DNA of 20,418 bases from Rhizophagus sp. LPA8_4_AMF (taxonomy: Eukaryota; Glomeromycota; Glomeromycetes; Glomerales; Glomeraceae). Made by a program: the position numbers and the translations under genes. The notes beneath the pieces were generated by a model. The model was not told where the DNA came from, did not search any database, and saw nothing but the letters and a program-made list of their open reading frames with translations. Of this stretch, positions 19,345-20,418 are shown in pieces. Every line of letters begins with the position of its first letter. The stretch's first letter is position 1. The stretch lies in assembly GCA_021464525.1 (NCBI GenBank), contig JADRCO010001308.1, positions 1 through 20,418 on the forward strand, in the 5' to 3' direction.

Positions 19345-20163
19345 CTATCTATGGTACTGATCTAATGTACTTTTAAATGGATCACCATTAAAACCTACCC
19401 CTCTGCCACCCAATACAACTTCACCTTCATCATCCCAATCAGAAGATTTTGATTTTTGATATCTGAATACCGCCATAGCAGCACCACCTAGAACAACAAT
19501 TCCGCCTACAACGGATGCTGCAATTATAATGGTTTTTGTTGCGGAACCACTATCATTATTTGAATCTCCACTATTCTGTCCACTATTATTTTGTTTTGGT
19601 GCAGTTGATTTAATTGGATTTGGAGGTGAAGTAGGAGTTTGATCGTTAATGAATGAGGTACTTGTTACTGTAATTACGGGAGTTGTTTGAGATATAACTG
19701 GTTGTGCGGGCGGAGGAGGATTTGGCGGTGGCTCAGGATCCTTTGGAGGATCTTTGGGTTGTTCTTTAGGGGGCGTAGGATCCTTTGGTGTAGGATCCTT
19801 TGGTGGTTCTTTTGGAGGTTGAGGATCTTTTGGTGGGGGATCCTTTGGAGGATCTTTTGGCGGAGGTGGGTCTTTGGGAGGATCCTTTGGTGGAGGTGGG
19901 TCTTTGGGAGGGTCCTTTGGTGGAGGTGGGTCTTTGGGAGGGTCCTTTGGAGGAGGTGGGTCTTTGGGAGGATCCTTAGGTGGTTCAGGATCCTTAGGTT
20001 CAGGTTGTTCCTTAGCTGCAGGTTCCTTTGGTCCAGCTTTCGGTGCCGCAGGCGCAGGAGCAGCCCCTTTAGTCGGATCTTGCGCACTTGAATTCTCATT
20101 TAGTATTAAAAGGCATATTAATAAAGTGAGAGCGAAAAATTTTATTAACTTTGAGGATCTCAT
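19345..20163 (-). CDS. Secreted single-pass membrane protein with Pro/Lys/Asp-rich repeats
   Basis: A single exon codes for 272 residues. Residues 1-27 are a signal peptide (basic start MRSSKLIK, hydrophobic ALTLLICLLIL, likely cut after NENSSA). Residues about 28-155 are Pro/Lys/Asp-rich, with five consecutive 10-residue units PPKDPPKDPP at 61-110 and degenerate relatives around them. A Ser/Thr/Asn-rich stalk (about 156-209) has several NxS/T sites. One membrane span follows (about 211-233, TIIIAASVVGGIVVLGGAAM), then a short cytoplasmic tail with the acidic SDWDDEGE and the end DPFKSTLDQYHR. This is the layout of fungal wall-spanning sensors and wall-anchored stalk proteins, but no WSC, LysM or other named domain is present, so the role is open. 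Acidic/basic alternation in the repeat could bind polyanionic or matrix polymers (inference). Confidence 0.85.
   Translation of the reverse strand: MRSSKLIKFFALTLLICLLILNENSSAQDPTKGAAPAPAAPKAGPKEPAAKEQPEPKDPEPPKDPPKDPPPPKDPPKDPPPPKDPPKDPPPPKDPPKDPPPPKDPPKDPPPKDPQPPKEPPKDPTPKDPTPPKEQPKDPPKDPEPPPNPPPPAQPVISQTTPVITVTSTSFINDQTPTSPPNPIKSTAPKQNNSGQNSGDSNNDSGSATKTIIIAASVVGGIVVLGGAAMAVFRYQKSKSSDWDDEGEVVLGGRGVGFNGDPFKSTLDQYHR
19834..19983 (-). repeat. 30-bp coding minisatellite in the Pro-rich gene
   Basis: Five nearly identical 30-bp units (plus-strand GGTGGAGGTGGGTCTTTGGG and 10 more bases each) code for PPKDPPKDPP. Most differences are third-codon-position changes such as GGATCC versus GGGTCC. The unit length is a multiple of three, so gain or loss of units keeps the frame. 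The antisense strand also stays open and would give Gly-rich GGSLGGSFGG-type repeats, a by-product of the codon pattern. Confidence 0.88.
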
Positions 20164-20418
20164 TGCGAATGTTAATCATTAGTTATTCATTCGGAAATAT
20201 TTGTGGTCTGATGGTCAACAAATTGAACGCGAATAAGAGGAATGAGGATAAAAGAGGGAAAAAGAGGCGTGTAAATGTAAATTTGTATTCCAATTATAAT
20301 CCTAACAATATAATTGAATATTTCAAATATTTTTTTTTCCAATTTTTCGAAAGTTCGTTCTGTGTTTTTTTTTTTAAAAAAAAAAATTTATATTATATTA
20401 ATAAATTTTTTTTTTTTT
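20164..20418. other. 5' region of the Pro-rich gene and A/T homopolymer end
   Basis: This is the upstream region of the minus-strand Pro-rich gene. It includes a purine-rich stretch (20236-20268) and ends in T and A tracts (20366-20386, 20407-20418) that form a simple T/A foldback. No gene is visible. The terminal homopolymer may mark a contig end. Confidence 0.5.

Noticed and set aside
19687-20182. Long antisense open frames (Gly/Ser-rich and Arg/Trp-rich) opposite the Pro-rich gene
   Set aside because: They are frame shadows of the repeated PPKDPP codons; the minus-strand frame has signal peptide and membrane span, these have neither.

Overview
The window looks like nuclear DNA of a very AT-rich, intron-rich filamentous fungus, most likely an arbuscular mycorrhizal fungus (Glomeromycotina, Rhizophagus-like). 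This rests on the short GT-AG introns, a fungal DAM1 kinetochore gene, fungal-type metabolic enzymes, and abundant short palindromic repeats and MITEs. The species is an inference; no marker gene is present.

Left part (1-9230): a promoter region made of degenerate repeats leads into an 8-exon gene (319-2759) for a 552-residue, probably nuclear protein of unknown function. Next is copy A (2847-4879) of a segmental duplication. It carries a fragment of an astacin gene 3' end, a MITE, and a broken, truncated mannose-6-phosphate isomerase (MPI) pseudogene. Copy A ends abruptly in a tandem array of long hairpins (4880-5500), a palindromic CGGTTCAG-type repeat (5510-5690) and a five-unit satellite of about 183 bp with a palindromic core (5765-6595). 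From 6600 to 9230 no gene is visible, only AT-rich DNA with a possible polyadenylated relic and small foldbacks.

Middle (9231-12518): an astacin-type zinc metalloprotease gene and a full 4-exon MPI gene, both on the + strand. Copy B of the duplication (9900-11936) runs from the last astacin exon into MPI exon 3.

Right part (12633-20418): a gene-dense block with carnitine O-acetyltransferase (-), inorganic pyrophosphatase (+), DAM1 with an unexpected C-terminal winged-helix-like extension (-), and a secreted-then-anchored Pro/Lys/Asp-rich repeat protein (-). The MPI/acetyltransferase and pyrophosphatase/DAM1 pairs converge with gaps of 114 and 157 bp. The acetyltransferase and pyrophosphatase genes diverge from a shared 580-bp region.

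The genes do not form one pathway. MPI feeds mannose metabolism and cell-wall or glycoprotein synthesis, the acetyltransferase moves acetyl units out of peroxisomes or mitochondria, and the pyrophosphatase pulls biosynthetic reactions forward. The points of most interest are the DAM1 fusion, the mosaic segmental duplication ending in hairpin arrays, the fungal astacin, and the unassigned nuclear gene. Exon boundaries were built by hand from reading-frame continuity and splice signals; all coding models keep frame from start to stop.
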